DNA from: a virus
Direction: 5' to 3' (one strand)
IMG/VR virus record: IMGVR_UViG_3300042458_001091
Location: 17,566-81,565 of that record
Length of the DNA stretch: 64,000 bases
Under the pieces are notes generated by a model. That model saw only the letters and a program-made list of their open reading frames with translations. It was not told the origin of the DNA and did not search any database. Position numbers and translations under genes: made by a program. Shown here one piece after another: positions 22,719-30,474 of this stretch. Within the stretch, counting starts at the first letter, position 1. Every line of letters begins with the position of its first letter.

Positions 22719-24371
22719 ATGATTATTTTTACACCAACACGAGCAGACAATAGATCAAATCCGTATCTTTTTCATGTCACATCAGAAATTGGAAAACTTC
22801 ACGGATTAAAATTTTTACCCACAGTGACTTATCCAAATCAAGCATGGACGCAGAAGTCGGCCAAACGAGCCCTGGCTGATCCCAATTCTGTGATTGAATT
22901 TAAAGACTGGGCACACATTGATTTTTTTAAGCACAGCAAACGAAAAAAAATAATATTTTTAGATCAATTTTTTATACACAACTACTACAAAAGAGATGTT
23001 GGCGGCGTTCATGCATTAAATCCAGACCAATACTTTCCAAGACCACGTGATCATGCACCCAGCCCGGCAATTGATCGTTATCCCGATCGGATTGACTACA
23101 GCTGGGCCGATCTGATAATTTGTGTACAAGAAGAAAATCTATCAGGACCTGAATGGCTTGAGTTTTTCAACAATCCTGGAGCCTATTTTCACACCGACTC
23201 GGACCGTGTGATATCCATAGTGTCTGGCCTAAACTCTGACCTGTCATATCAAAATGTCTTTCCTCCCAACGTGTTACGTGTGCCGCTGAATTTCTGGTGT
23301 GCGTGGGTCACAGCCTGCAATACACCTGTAGAATACAATGCTGACTATGACAGACCTTACAAATTTGAAGCCTTGTTGGGCGGGTCAAAAGAAAATAGAC
23401 AATTTGTTTTTCACAAGCTGAAAAAACACAATCTGCTAGAGCACGGTCTGATCAGTATCAGTGCTCAGACATTCAGATCTCCTACTGACCGCCGTTATCA
23501 CGATGATTTTTATCGCAGTCCGGATCTAGATAAGTATGACAACAAAGAAATGTTGGTCCTGCGAAAGGATAGTCGTAAAGGCAATTGGATAGCACACACC
23601 ACTGGCGCCGCAAGAATTTATAACTTTCCACTGGGCAACGAAAAATCTACAACGCATGTTGGTCCGTATGCAAGTTTTTTTATACCACATCGCGTTTACC
23701 AAGAATCGTGGTTCAGCATTGTGGCCGAAAGTATTGTTACAAACTGTGACTTTTATACAGAAAAAACTGCCAAAGCCCTGTTGGGTCGTAGAGTCTTTAT
23801 TACATTTGGGCCACAGCACAGCCTGAAAGTGCTCAGAGACAATGGGTTTAAAACTTTTGGTGCGTGGATAGACGAAAGCTATGACGACGAGCCCGACGAC
23901 GAAATTAGATGGGGTCTGGCTTTTGAACAGGTTGTTCGATTGATTAATCACCCCAGTTTAAAATCATTACATGTTCAAGCACAAGCAGTGCTTGAACATA
24001 ATTATCAGTTGGTATCTGATCAACGATCAATGCTAAAACCCATTGACGACTTTATTCAATCGTTTTTAAATGGTACTGCGCCCAGCTGTGTTGGATCGGT
24101 GCCAATGAAACAAAACTGGACTCCTGCACAACAGCTGGCAGCAACAAAAAAACATCATCCTGTTCAAATTGAACAGGATTCTCCCGGTGCGGCATTTGCA
24201 CCCTACTCGCCGGAGATACTGCAGGGAACTATTATACGTTCAAAAAATACCACTGTGGTGCAACCTATTGTTATTCAACCAACTCGACGGTTCAATGATC
24301 GTGCTATACTACAAGCTCTGGAGCAGGCACGAGCTGAAACAGCAAAAAAACGGCAAGGATTGGGCCGTTAA
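22719..24371 (+). CDS. Glycosyltransferase-like protein
   Basis: A 550-residue protein. Residues about 325-400 match a fucosyltransferase/GT-B-like C-terminal motif often seen in phage enzymes: YQESWFSIVAESIV, then FYTEKTAKALLGRRVFITFG (acidic EK-T and a Rossmann strand) and SLKVLRDNGFKTFGAWIDES. Before that is a long N-terminal domain with DNRSNPYLFHV. The last 90 residues are Pro/Gln-rich. Probable transfer of a sugar to host or virion glycan, DNA or protein; donor and acceptor not deducible. Confidence 0.7.
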   Translation: MIIFTPTRADNRSNPYLFHVTSEIGKLHGLKFLPTVTYPNQAWTQKSAKRALADPNSVIEFKDWAHIDFFKHSKRKKIIFLDQFFIHNYYKRDVGGVHALNPDQYFPRPRDHAPSPAIDRYPDRIDYSWADLIICVQEENLSGPEWLEFFNNPGAYFHTDSDRVISIVSGLNSDLSYQNVFPPNVLRVPLNFWCAWVTACNTPVEYNADYDRPYKFEALLGGSKENRQFVFHKLKKHNLLEHGLISISAQTFRSPTDRRYHDDFYRSPDLDKYDNKEMLVLRKDSRKGNWIAHTTGAARIYNFPLGNEKSTTHVGPYASFFIPHRVYQESWFSIVAESIVTNCDFYTEKTAKALLGRRVFITFGPQHSLKVLRDNGFKTFGAWIDESYDDEPDDEIRWGLAFEQVVRLINHPSLKSLHVQAQAVLEHNYQLVSDQRSMLKPIDDFIQSFLNGTAPSCVGSVPMKQNWTPAQQLAATKKHHPVQIEQDSPGAAFAPYSPEILQGTIIRSKNTTVVQPIVIQPTRRFNDRAILQALEQARAETAKKRQGLGR

Positions 24372-24372
24372 C

Positions 24373-24378
24373 TAAATA
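24373..24378 (+). promoter_or_regulatory. T4-like late promoter
   Basis: TAAATA, 17 bases before the ATG at 24396, with TAGGAG between. Confidence 0.6.
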
Positions 24379-24395
24379 CTTGATAGGAGAACATT

Positions 24396-24605
24396 ATGTT
24401 TACAAAAATCAAAGAATTCTTGTTTGGCAAACCTTCTGAATTAGAAGCACCATACAAGGTTGAGGCACCAGCACCTGCGGTAGAAACTAAACCTGCTCCT
24501 GTAGCAGAAACTAAGCCTGCTCCAGTTGCCAAGCCCAAGGCAACACCCAAGCCCAAACCGGCAGTCAGGCCAAAGGCACCTGCTAAACCTCGAGCACTAA
24601 AATAA
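24396..24605 (+). CDS. Small Pro/Ala/Lys-rich protein
   Basis: A 69-residue protein: a short start MFTKIKEFLFGK, then a low-complexity region with repeated APAVETKPAPVAETKPAPVA and PKPKPAV units. Highly basic and disordered; the repeat reads like a linker or a virion-packaged basic protein. It has a late promoter, a good Shine-Dalgarno (AGGAGA) and its own terminator. No family recognised. Confidence 0.7.
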   Translation: MFTKIKEFLFGKPSELEAPYKVEAPAPAVETKPAPVAETKPAPVAKPKATPKPKPAVRPKAPAKPRALK

Positions 24606-24628
24606 AAAGTCCCGAAAGGGACTTTTTT
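24604..24628. terminator. Bidirectional intrinsic terminator
   Basis: Stem AAAAAGTCCC/GGGACTTTTT with a GAAA loop, with T-runs on both strands; it separates the convergent 69- and 51-residue genes and overlaps the stop of the latter. Confidence 0.85.
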
Positions 24629-24782
24629 ATTGATGTGTTTTTTTGGGTAACTTTGGCCTGGCCTTTGGGCCAGTTTCTTTGGCCTTTTCTTGTGCATGTT
24701 CGGCAGCTGGACTAGTTTTATAAGGTGCTGGAACAGGTGCAACTGGTGGATGTCTGTGCGGTATTCGTTTAAACCAACTCAT
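24627..24782 (-). CDS. Small late protein MSWFKR type (51 aa)
   Basis: A 51-residue ORF (MSWFKRIPHRHPPVAPVPAP start; KARPKLPKKTHQ end), rich in Pro, His and Lys. Proteins with the same MSWFKR...RHPP layout occur, from memory, in several T4-like aquatic phages. Its ATG lies 5 bases after a TAAATA element, so the transcript would be leaderless. It ends inside the shared terminator. Role unknown. Confidence 0.65.
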   Translation of the reverse strand: MSWFKRIPHRHPPVAPVPAPYKTSPAAEHAQEKAKETGPKARPKLPKKTHQ

Positions 24783-24787
24783 ACTGA

Positions 24788-24793
24788 TATTTA
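24788..24793 (-). promoter_or_regulatory. T4-like late promoter (leaderless configuration)
   Basis: TAAATA with a 5-base gap to the ATG at 24782, the exact spacing expected when the A of ATG is +1. Confidence 0.6.
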
Positions 24794-24825
24794 CGACCGT
24801 ACGCAAATCATAATAGACAAATAGA

Positions 24826-24843
24826 AAGCCCCTTCCGGGGCTT
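24826..24843 (-). terminator. Intrinsic terminator of pstS
   Basis: Stem AAGCCCC/GGGGCTT with a 4-base loop and a following T-rich stretch on the minus strand. Confidence 0.8.
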
Positions 24844-24851
24844 GTTGTTGA

Positions 24852-25853
24852 TTACTTGATCTGTGTCCAAACACGTTCACGAATCTGTTTTGTCAGTGCA
24901 TCTGGCAATGGTACATAGTCCAAATCTACAGCATCTTTCTTGCCGTTCTTAAATGCCCAATCAAAGAACTTTAGCACTTCATCACTGGTAGCTTTGTTGG
25001 CAGGGTTCTTGTACATGATGATGAAACTGGCTGAGCTTACTGGCCAAGCCGCAGGATTCTTTTGATCCACAATACTCAGGCCCATACCCGGAACACTGAA
25101 CCAATCAGCACCATCTGCGGCAGCGGCAAATGTTAAGTCATCTGGACTGACATACCGGCCTGATTTATTTTGTAGTTGTAGGAATACCATGTTGTTCTTT
25201 TTAACATAAGCATACTCTACATAACCGATTGAACCTCGGATACGGTTCACATTGGCTGCAACACCTTCGTTGCCTTTGCCACCTACCGAGTTTGCCGCTG
25301 GCCATTTAACTGCGGCACCGCGACCCACACGCTGGAGCCACTCAGGACTAACAGTAGCAAGATAGTCTGTCCAGTTGAATGTTGTTCCTGATCCATCAGC
25401 ACGGTGTACAATGGTGATAGGCTGATCTGGTAATTGTTTGCCTGGATTCAATGCTACAAGGCGAGGATCATTCCATTTAGAGATGTTGCCCATGAATACA
25501 TCTGCCATAACAGGGCCAGTAATGCGTAGTTCACCTGGCTTAATGCCATCCAAGTTAACAACAGGAACTGTGCCGCCAATGATGGCAGGGAATTGAACTT
25601 GAGCATTCTTATCTAAGTTCTCCCCGCTTACCGGAGCATCGGTTGCACCAAAGTCTACAGTCTTTGCGTTGATTTGTCTAATGCCACCTGAACTACCAAT
25701 ACTCTGATAGTTTAAGCTGACCCCTGTGGCTTTCTTATATCCTTCGGCCCATTTAGAATAGATAGGCATTGGAAATGTAGCACCAGCACCTGTAATGTCT
25801 GCGTGTGCTGATACGGTTACCGCGGCTAATAAAATTGCTAATAGTTTGTTCAC
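24852..25853 (-). CDS. pstS: Phosphate ABC transporter substrate-binding protein PstS
   Basis: A 333-residue periplasmic phosphate-binding protein with a signal peptide (cleavage near AHA). Hallmarks of the family are GAGATFPMPIYSKW at the mature N-terminus, GSSGGIRQ (phosphate-contacting loop), DFGATDAP, and HRADGSGTTFNWTDYL (phosphate-binding Arg, Asp, Ser, Thr). It begins with GTG after AAGGAG. Length matches cellular PstS. It works with the host PstCAB transporter to raise phosphate uptake. A Pho box and a late-like TAAATA lie upstream. Confidence 0.95.
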   Translation of the reverse strand: MNKLLAILLAAVTVSAHADITGAGATFPMPIYSKWAEGYKKATGVSLNYQSIGSSGGIRQINAKTVDFGATDAPVSGENLDKNAQVQFPAIIGGTVPVVNLDGIKPGELRITGPVMADVFMGNISKWNDPRLVALNPGKQLPDQPITIVHRADGSGTTFNWTDYLATVSPEWLQRVGRGAAVKWPAANSVGGKGNEGVAANVNRIRGSIGYVEYAYVKKNNMVFLQLQNKSGRYVSPDDLTFAAAADGADWFSVPGMGLSIVDQKNPAAWPVSSASFIIMYKNPANKATSDEVLKFFDWAFKNGKKDAVDLDYVPLPDALTKQIRERVWTQIK

Positions 25854-25878
25854 TGTGTTCTCCTTGTTGTGACAAATT

Positions 25879-25884
25879 TATTTA
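25879..25884 (-). promoter_or_regulatory. Late-promoter-like element before pstS
   Basis: TAAATA in the block CCTTAAATAAAT, shared with the element at 10080. It may add late transcription to Pho control. Confidence 0.45.
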
Positions 25885-25895
25885 AGGAGAATCAT

Positions 25896-25913
25896 GTTAC
25901 AGTTTTGTTACAA
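25896..25913 (-). promoter_or_regulatory. Pho box (PhoB-binding site)
   Basis: On the minus strand TTGTAAC-AAAA-CTGTAAC, two 7-base direct repeats at 11-base spacing, close to the Pho box CTGTCAT-N4-CTGTCAT. It lies about 45 bases ahead of the pstS start. Confidence 0.7.
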
Positions 25914-26195
25914 AATCATGCGTAGCAAACCCACTGTGTCAATTGTGGTCAACAGTATATAGTTAGCCAGCATGCCAAAAGATTTCCTAGTATAACTAGC
26001 CCAAGCATAGAGGGCGCAACCAAGGATCCAAATAGGATACAACGTAAGTAAAGGGGGGTTGGGGACGGTAACTGCCATACTAATACTACACCCAATACTA
26101 ATAGCCCAAGCAAGCAACTCAATAGCAAAGCGAATCCTGTTAGACTTAAAATCATCTCGTATCCAGTCAAATGTGTTAAGCAATATATCGTTCAT
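25908..26195 (-). CDS. Small membrane protein coupled to uvdE
   Basis: A 95-residue protein (start MNDILLNTFDWIRDDFKSNR) with three predicted membrane segments: about 22-44 (FAIELLAWAISIGCSISMAV), 46-64 and 72-92. From memory, a very similar small membrane protein occurs in aquatic T4-like phages. The start lies inside the last codons of uvdE, so expression is coupled. Its 3' end overlaps the Pho box of pstS. Confidence 0.65.
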   Translation of the reverse strand: MNDILLNTFDWIRDDFKSNRIRFAIELLAWAISIGCSISMAVTVPNPPLLTLYPIWILGCALYAWASYTRKSFGMLANYILLTTIDTVGLLRMIL

Positions 26196-27189
26196 AAACC
26201 TGTTCACTGGCCAAATTTTTGCCTTTGGCTTCGCATTGGATATCAAATTGATCAGCAAAGGTCAATGCCCAATCAGTCACAGCGGAATTCCAATAAAAGT
26301 CACTGTGGGCTCGCAGTTTTTGTTTTTTAAAGCCCTGTGCCAACAATGCAGCCATGTCCGGCAACACCGTGGCGTCATGCCCCACCAGATAGTCTTCTCT
26401 ACTGACTGAATAATGGAGTGCAGGCCTTACTCCACGCCAGGAATCAATCACACGCGAAACTCTATCGTCGGAGGGTTGAATGTAGTCTCCTGTACGGATC
26501 CAGTGATGGTGTATATCAAGCACGAGGGCACAGTCTTTGGCAAGTTCAAGACTTGAGTCGATTCCCCAGGCATTTTCGTCGTTTTCGATGGTGATGCAGT
26601 TTCTTGCTTCGGGGCTAAGACGCTGGAGGGCAGAGCGAATACCCTCGGGGCCTTGTTTACCCGAGATGTGTACATTGATTTTAAAGTCTTGAAAAGTTTT
26701 GCCGTAGCCCATCCACCTGACCATATCTGCATGATATTCAAACTCCTGTATGCTTCTATTTACGATGCCAGGATTCTCACTGGCCAACACACAGAACTGT
26801 CCAGGGTGAAAACTCAATCTAACATCCAGTCTACGAGCAGTTTCACCAATGGGTGCAAAGATCTTGGCACAATGGTCTTGAATCTCCGGACGTTGCCACC
26901 AGTCAATCCAACTGGGCTCAGTGTAGCCTTGTAGCATTTCGCTACCTAATCGTACCATACGTCGGCCTTCGGGCAAGGTAGCCACACGTTCAATCATCCG
27001 CACAGCCGCTGAGGTGTTGTGATTCATGATATCCCACTGGCGTTGTTCAGCTTCGTCAGCGTGTTCACGAAGCCATCGCATGGTGGTTGATCTGCCGTTT
27101 AGGTCACGGTCCACTGCATTGACTTTCATGCCGCCACATTCTGAGGGGTCATTAAGCCACTTGCAACAAAAGCCAATTCGTTTATTCAT
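26176..27189 (-). CDS. uvsE: UV-damage endonuclease UvdE/UvsE
   Basis: A 337-residue TIM-barrel endonuclease of the UvdE family, which nicks 5' of UV photoproducts and starts alternative excision repair. Characteristic stretches are RIGFCCKW at the start, NCITIENDENAW (metal-binding Glu), LVLDIHHHW (metal-binding His) and HSDFYWNSAV near the C-terminus. Length fits the family. It has a sigma70 promoter whose -10 is 6 bases from the ATG (leaderless), then two coupled downstream genes. Confidence 0.93.
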   Translation of the reverse strand: MNKRIGFCCKWLNDPSECGGMKVNAVDRDLNGRSTTMRWLREHADEAEQRQWDIMNHNTSAAVRMIERVATLPEGRRMVRLGSEMLQGYTEPSWIDWWQRPEIQDHCAKIFAPIGETARRLDVRLSFHPGQFCVLASENPGIVNRSIQEFEYHADMVRWMGYGKTFQDFKINVHISGKQGPEGIRSALQRLSPEARNCITIENDENAWGIDSSLELAKDCALVLDIHHHWIRTGDYIQPSDDRVSRVIDSWRGVRPALHYSVSREDYLVGHDATVLPDMAALLAQGFKKQKLRAHSDFYWNSAVTDWALTFADQFDIQCEAKGKNLASEQVYERYIA

Positions 27190-27195
27190 GCTAGT

Positions 27196-27224
27196 ATTAT
27201 AGCAATAAATCTATTTGTTGTCAA
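27196..27224 (-). promoter_or_regulatory. Sigma70 promoter of uvdE, leaderless configuration
   Basis: TTGACA (27219-27224), 17 bases, TATAAT (27196-27201); the ATG A is exactly where +1 is expected (6-base gap). Confidence 0.85.
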
Positions 27225-27778
27225 GGCTTTAGCAGTTCGATTACATTTTCTAATGTGTCTTTGGTAAGATTTTCAAATTCAGCCAATTCGGGATGGACGT
27301 CACCTTCGTGATCAACCAACACCCATTGTACTGCCGGATTGCTTGAGATGGCATCTCGGATAAAACGCTGGTAATTTGTTGCTCGATGTGCTGTTAACCG
27401 ATCTGCACTCTTGGGTCTTTCGGTCCAGTTGAATCCCAATAGTAGCACAACATCGCTTTGTCCAGACACTAGGTGTATGCTGATCAATTCGTCTTTGTTG
27501 TCTATTTCAAAAGTAAAACTACCTTCATACAGTCGTACCCCTCGGGGGCGATCTAGCTCGGCATAGATTGATGCTGGAACATACATATTGCACATTTCAT
27601 TCATTTTGCGTTTTAACAACTCACGTGCTTTGCCTGCATCATTGCAAACAACATTGTCAGTGCTACACCCACGCCAGGTGCGCCAGCCACCCCAGATGGC
27701 AGCAATGTCTTTGAGCACAGTGACATCAACGTCTGGTGGTAACGCAGTGGAGTCTGCTACAACCCAATTGATTCTCAT
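27221..27778 (-). CDS. Conserved hypothetical phage protein
   Basis: A 185-residue protein beginning MRINWVVADSTALPPDVDVT, with a conserved-looking motif IWGGWRTWRGCSTDNVVCND near residue 28-47. From memory this family occurs in T4-like phages with no assigned role. The start overlaps the fibre-like gene's stop (ATGA). It shares its operon with the fibre-like protein, amidinotransferase, hydroxylase and UDP-sugar dehydrogenase. Confidence 0.65.
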   Translation of the reverse strand: MRINWVVADSTALPPDVDVTVLKDIAAIWGGWRTWRGCSTDNVVCNDAGKARELLKRKMNEMCNMYVPASIYAELDRPRGVRLYEGSFTFEIDNKDELISIHLVSGQSDVVLLLGFNWTERPKSADRLTAHRATNYQRFIRDAISSNPAVQWVLVDHEGDVHPELAEFENLTKDTLENVIELLKP

Positions 27779-29052
27779 TCAACAGCCTTTAGTGTTTTCC
27801 ATTTGTAGTTGCCCAGACACACCCAGGCAAAGGCACCATTGGGCATAGGATCAGCATTGAACACAATGTCGCCCTTGGTTCCGGAATAGTTGGGAACTGT
27901 TGTTCCGTGTCCTATCATGTACTGTGCCACACGCAATTTTTTAACAGCAGTTATGCCATCTGTTCCAATGGTCAGTTGAGGTAATTTATTAACACCAATG
28001 TTCAGTGCTTGGTCGCGACTGGTGCCAATGTAGGCTTCTTGATTTTTGTACTTGCCCGCAGATATACTAATTTCTTCGTCCCAGACATTCAGAGCAGAGT
28101 CTGGATGTTCTGTATTAATGCCCAGCCGCTTTTTAACCACCACGACAGTTTCGTTTAAACTGGTTTCGCCTTCGACTATTAGGTCTCGAAGGCGACCTAC
28201 TTTTTGCAAGTTACTTTGTGTGATAGTTCGTGCCAACTGATTGCCAGCAACCAATGGGTGATCATCCACTGTGACATTGTCAAATTTAATACCGGTCTTT
28301 TTAATTTCTTCCGCGACCTGCTCGACCAACCGATCTTTCCAGTCTTGATCCAGTTGTTTCAATGTCTTGGCACTTATGTCAGCTGCCAACACATTCCAAC
28401 TTTGATTGTCTGTGTTGATAGATCCTGTGACTGCCAGGTCCTTGACTGTGACTGAATCTACAAACTTGGCAGCACGAGCAGTCAATGTGTTTTCAACCAC
28501 TGTTGTTTCGTCTAAAATTGTCAACTGGCAAGATGTAGCACGATCATCAATGCCTGTACTGGAAAAATTGTTTAACAATTCAATTTTTAATTTGGCCATA
28601 TTTTCATCTACACGCTGATGAATAACAGTATTGATATCAATCGACCCAATGGTTGCTACTGTGCGGTGCACTACCATTTGATTAAGCGTTTTTTCAATCT
28701 TTTCTAACCATACCACGTCCGTGAACAATTCTGTAACTGCGATTCGTGTGATACGATCTACTTCTTGGTCAACAGTGGTCTTAATGAGATTGTTGTTGAC
28801 AAACTGTGCAACGCCAGGAACTGTGCCTGCGGCAAATAACTCAGCAACCGTGGTTTTAACAGCTTCAAGGATTTCAGGCATGGTTGTTGAGTTGGCAAAT
28901 TTTGAAAGTATACGATCTTGTGTGTACTTTAATATCTTATCTTCAAGGGGTTTGGACCACTCAGTTGATGTAAGCACTCCGTACACATGATCATTGACTG
29001 TTTCAGCAATTTGCTGTTCTATCATGCGTGTTATTACATCAGTATCAATCAT
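27775..29052 (-). CDS. Fibre-like structural protein
   Basis: A 425-residue protein. The N-terminal half is helical and acidic; the middle has FVDSVTVKDLAVTGSINTDN, and the C-terminus HGTTVPNYSGTKGDIVFNAD followed by FAWVCLGNYKWKTLKAVE, which resembles phage fibre/spike tails. The start at 29052 overlaps the amidinotransferase stop by eight bases (MIDTDVIT). A tail or baseplate component is likely. Confidence 0.7.
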   Translation of the reverse strand: MIDTDVITRMIEQQIAETVNDHVYGVLTSTEWSKPLEDKILKYTQDRILSKFANSTTMPEILEAVKTTVAELFAAGTVPGVAQFVNNNLIKTTVDQEVDRITRIAVTELFTDVVWLEKIEKTLNQMVVHRTVATIGSIDINTVIHQRVDENMAKLKIELLNNFSSTGIDDRATSCQLTILDETTVVENTLTARAAKFVDSVTVKDLAVTGSINTDNQSWNVLAADISAKTLKQLDQDWKDRLVEQVAEEIKKTGIKFDNVTVDDHPLVAGNQLARTITQSNLQKVGRLRDLIVEGETSLNETVVVVKKRLGINTEHPDSALNVWDEEISISAGKYKNQEAYIGTSRDQALNIGVNKLPQLTIGTDGITAVKKLRVAQYMIGHGTTVPNYSGTKGDIVFNADPMPNGAFAWVCLGNYKWKTLKAVE

Positions 29053-29962
29053 GTTTTCTCCGTGTGTCAAGTGTTACACAATGAAACCCACCGCCCAATG
29101 TACGGCTATGGCTTAGCGTATGAGGTATAGCATCAATGCCTTTTGACTTTAATATAGTAATTAGTGCTGTTTGTGCGGCATCTACAATAACTGTTTCAGG
29201 ATCCAGCACCAACATATTCATGGCAATCCATTTGGACGCATACGGATATTGATAAAATCCTTGCGGCACTACGTCGTTGATGTAGATCTTTTCCCAGGAA
29301 TCAAACGCCGCTGGGCAGTTTGATTCAGTTACACGACTGGCGTTCAACAATACCAATCCTTCCCGCACAGGCACAATAGTACTGTCAATGTGTACGCCTG
29401 AATAAAAATTGCACAACTCAATGTCAATGTCAGGGAATTGATTGCACAACCAATCATATGCGGCCATGTTGCCACTGTGACTTTGTAGGTACAACCAAGT
29501 GTCCCCTAGTCTACACACGTTGGCAGCATCTAAAATCATGTCTTGATCCCGGGGCATTGTTAACACTTTTTTAGCTTGGCGTATGATTTGTTGCAGTGCT
29601 TCGGTTTCTTGATTGCGGCAAGGATACATCATGTTTACATCAACCACAGTGTCGCCTGCCACCAATAATCTATCACGTGGACAATAGTTGTACATTCCAT
29701 CTAGTTCAACAAAGTCCATTGGTTTAGGTCTGTAAACCACTGCACCATAATCAACCAGTATCTCTGTTAACTGATCAAGTTCCGCATTGGCTTCTTCAAC
29801 AATCCATTCGGGCACAGACCCAGCTGGCACAGGTGTTTCGGTCCAGGATGTTTTAGACGATTCTATAGCAAACACAGGATCATTGCTGGGCCAATTGGCG
29901 TTGGTTGCACTGCCAACCACTATGGCTTCCAGTGGATCCCATTCGTTACGACTGTCTATCAT
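29045..29962 (-). CDS. Amidinotransferase-like protein
   Basis: A 305-residue protein of the guanidino-group-modifying superfamily, which includes glycine/inosamine amidinotransferases and arginine deiminases. Markers are EWDPLEAIVVG at the start, the catalytic histidine His191 in SGVHIDSTIV, and the nucleophile Cys295 in GGGFHCVTLD. It would move an amidino group from arginine to an amine. In this operon with a UDP-sugar dehydrogenase and an aspartyl-hydroxylase-like enzyme it may tailor a glycan or small molecule. Residues are intact. Confidence 0.82.
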   Translation of the reverse strand: MIDSRNEWDPLEAIVVGSATNANWPSNDPVFAIESSKTSWTETPVPAGSVPEWIVEEANAELDQLTEILVDYGAVVYRPKPMDFVELDGMYNYCPRDRLLVAGDTVVDVNMMYPCRNQETEALQQIIRQAKKVLTMPRDQDMILDAANVCRLGDTWLYLQSHSGNMAAYDWLCNQFPDIDIELCNFYSGVHIDSTIVPVREGLVLLNASRVTESNCPAAFDSWEKIYINDVVPQGFYQYPYASKWIAMNMLVLDPETVIVDAAQTALITILKSKGIDAIPHTLSHSRTLGGGFHCVTLDTRRKHD

Positions 29963-30474
29963 AGGTGCCCTGTTATTTGCAAGGTATACCGATCTTCAAG
30001 TCCAATATTGGCAGCCATGTGCGGTGCATCATACACCCACTCTGACGTTTGTCCTGCTTTCCAGTTAACATACGGAACACCATCTACTTCCAGATAGTGC
30101 CCAGGCTTCCAGTCTTCTAACAACACCAATGCTCGACGTATCGACTTCTCGCGACCTTGCAAATTAAACAGTTCAATATAACGTTTATACAGGTCTCTAT
30201 GTACCGGCATAACTGTGCCTGTGGGCATACGATAAAATGCCAGACCAATATCTTGCCATCCTTGTGCTCGATACATATCTATAAACTTTGGTGCCCAGTC
30301 TGGAAGTCTATGCCGCATGTCACATAGTTCGCCACAAATTTTACTTTGGTATCCCTGGGTTTGCCACAATTCTAAACTTGCAGGATCATTGAAAGGCTCT
30401 CGAATGTAATCTAGTGTTTTAAATTCTTCGTCCCAGAATTTATATAACTGGTATTTCCGTGGATTGTATATCAT
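29959..30474 (-). CDS. Aspartyl/asparaginyl hydroxylase-like oxygenase
   Basis: A 171-residue 2-oxoglutarate/Fe(II) oxygenase-like protein. His92 and Asp94 (PVHRD) match the HxD ligands; His152 (APHMAANIG) is the distal histidine and Arg162 (DRYTLQITG) fits the cosubstrate contact. The arrangement PHMAANIG..RYTLQ is like aspartyl/asparaginyl beta-hydroxylases. Its ends overlap both neighbours by four bases. Target unknown. Confidence 0.75.
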   Translation of the reverse strand: MIYNPRKYQLYKFWDEEFKTLDYIREPFNDPASLELWQTQGYQSKICGELCDMRHRLPDWAPKFIDMYRAQGWQDIGLAFYRMPTGTVMPVHRDLYKRYIELFNLQGREKSIRRALVLLEDWKPGHYLEVDGVPYVNWKAGQTSEWVYDAPHMAANIGLEDRYTLQITGHL

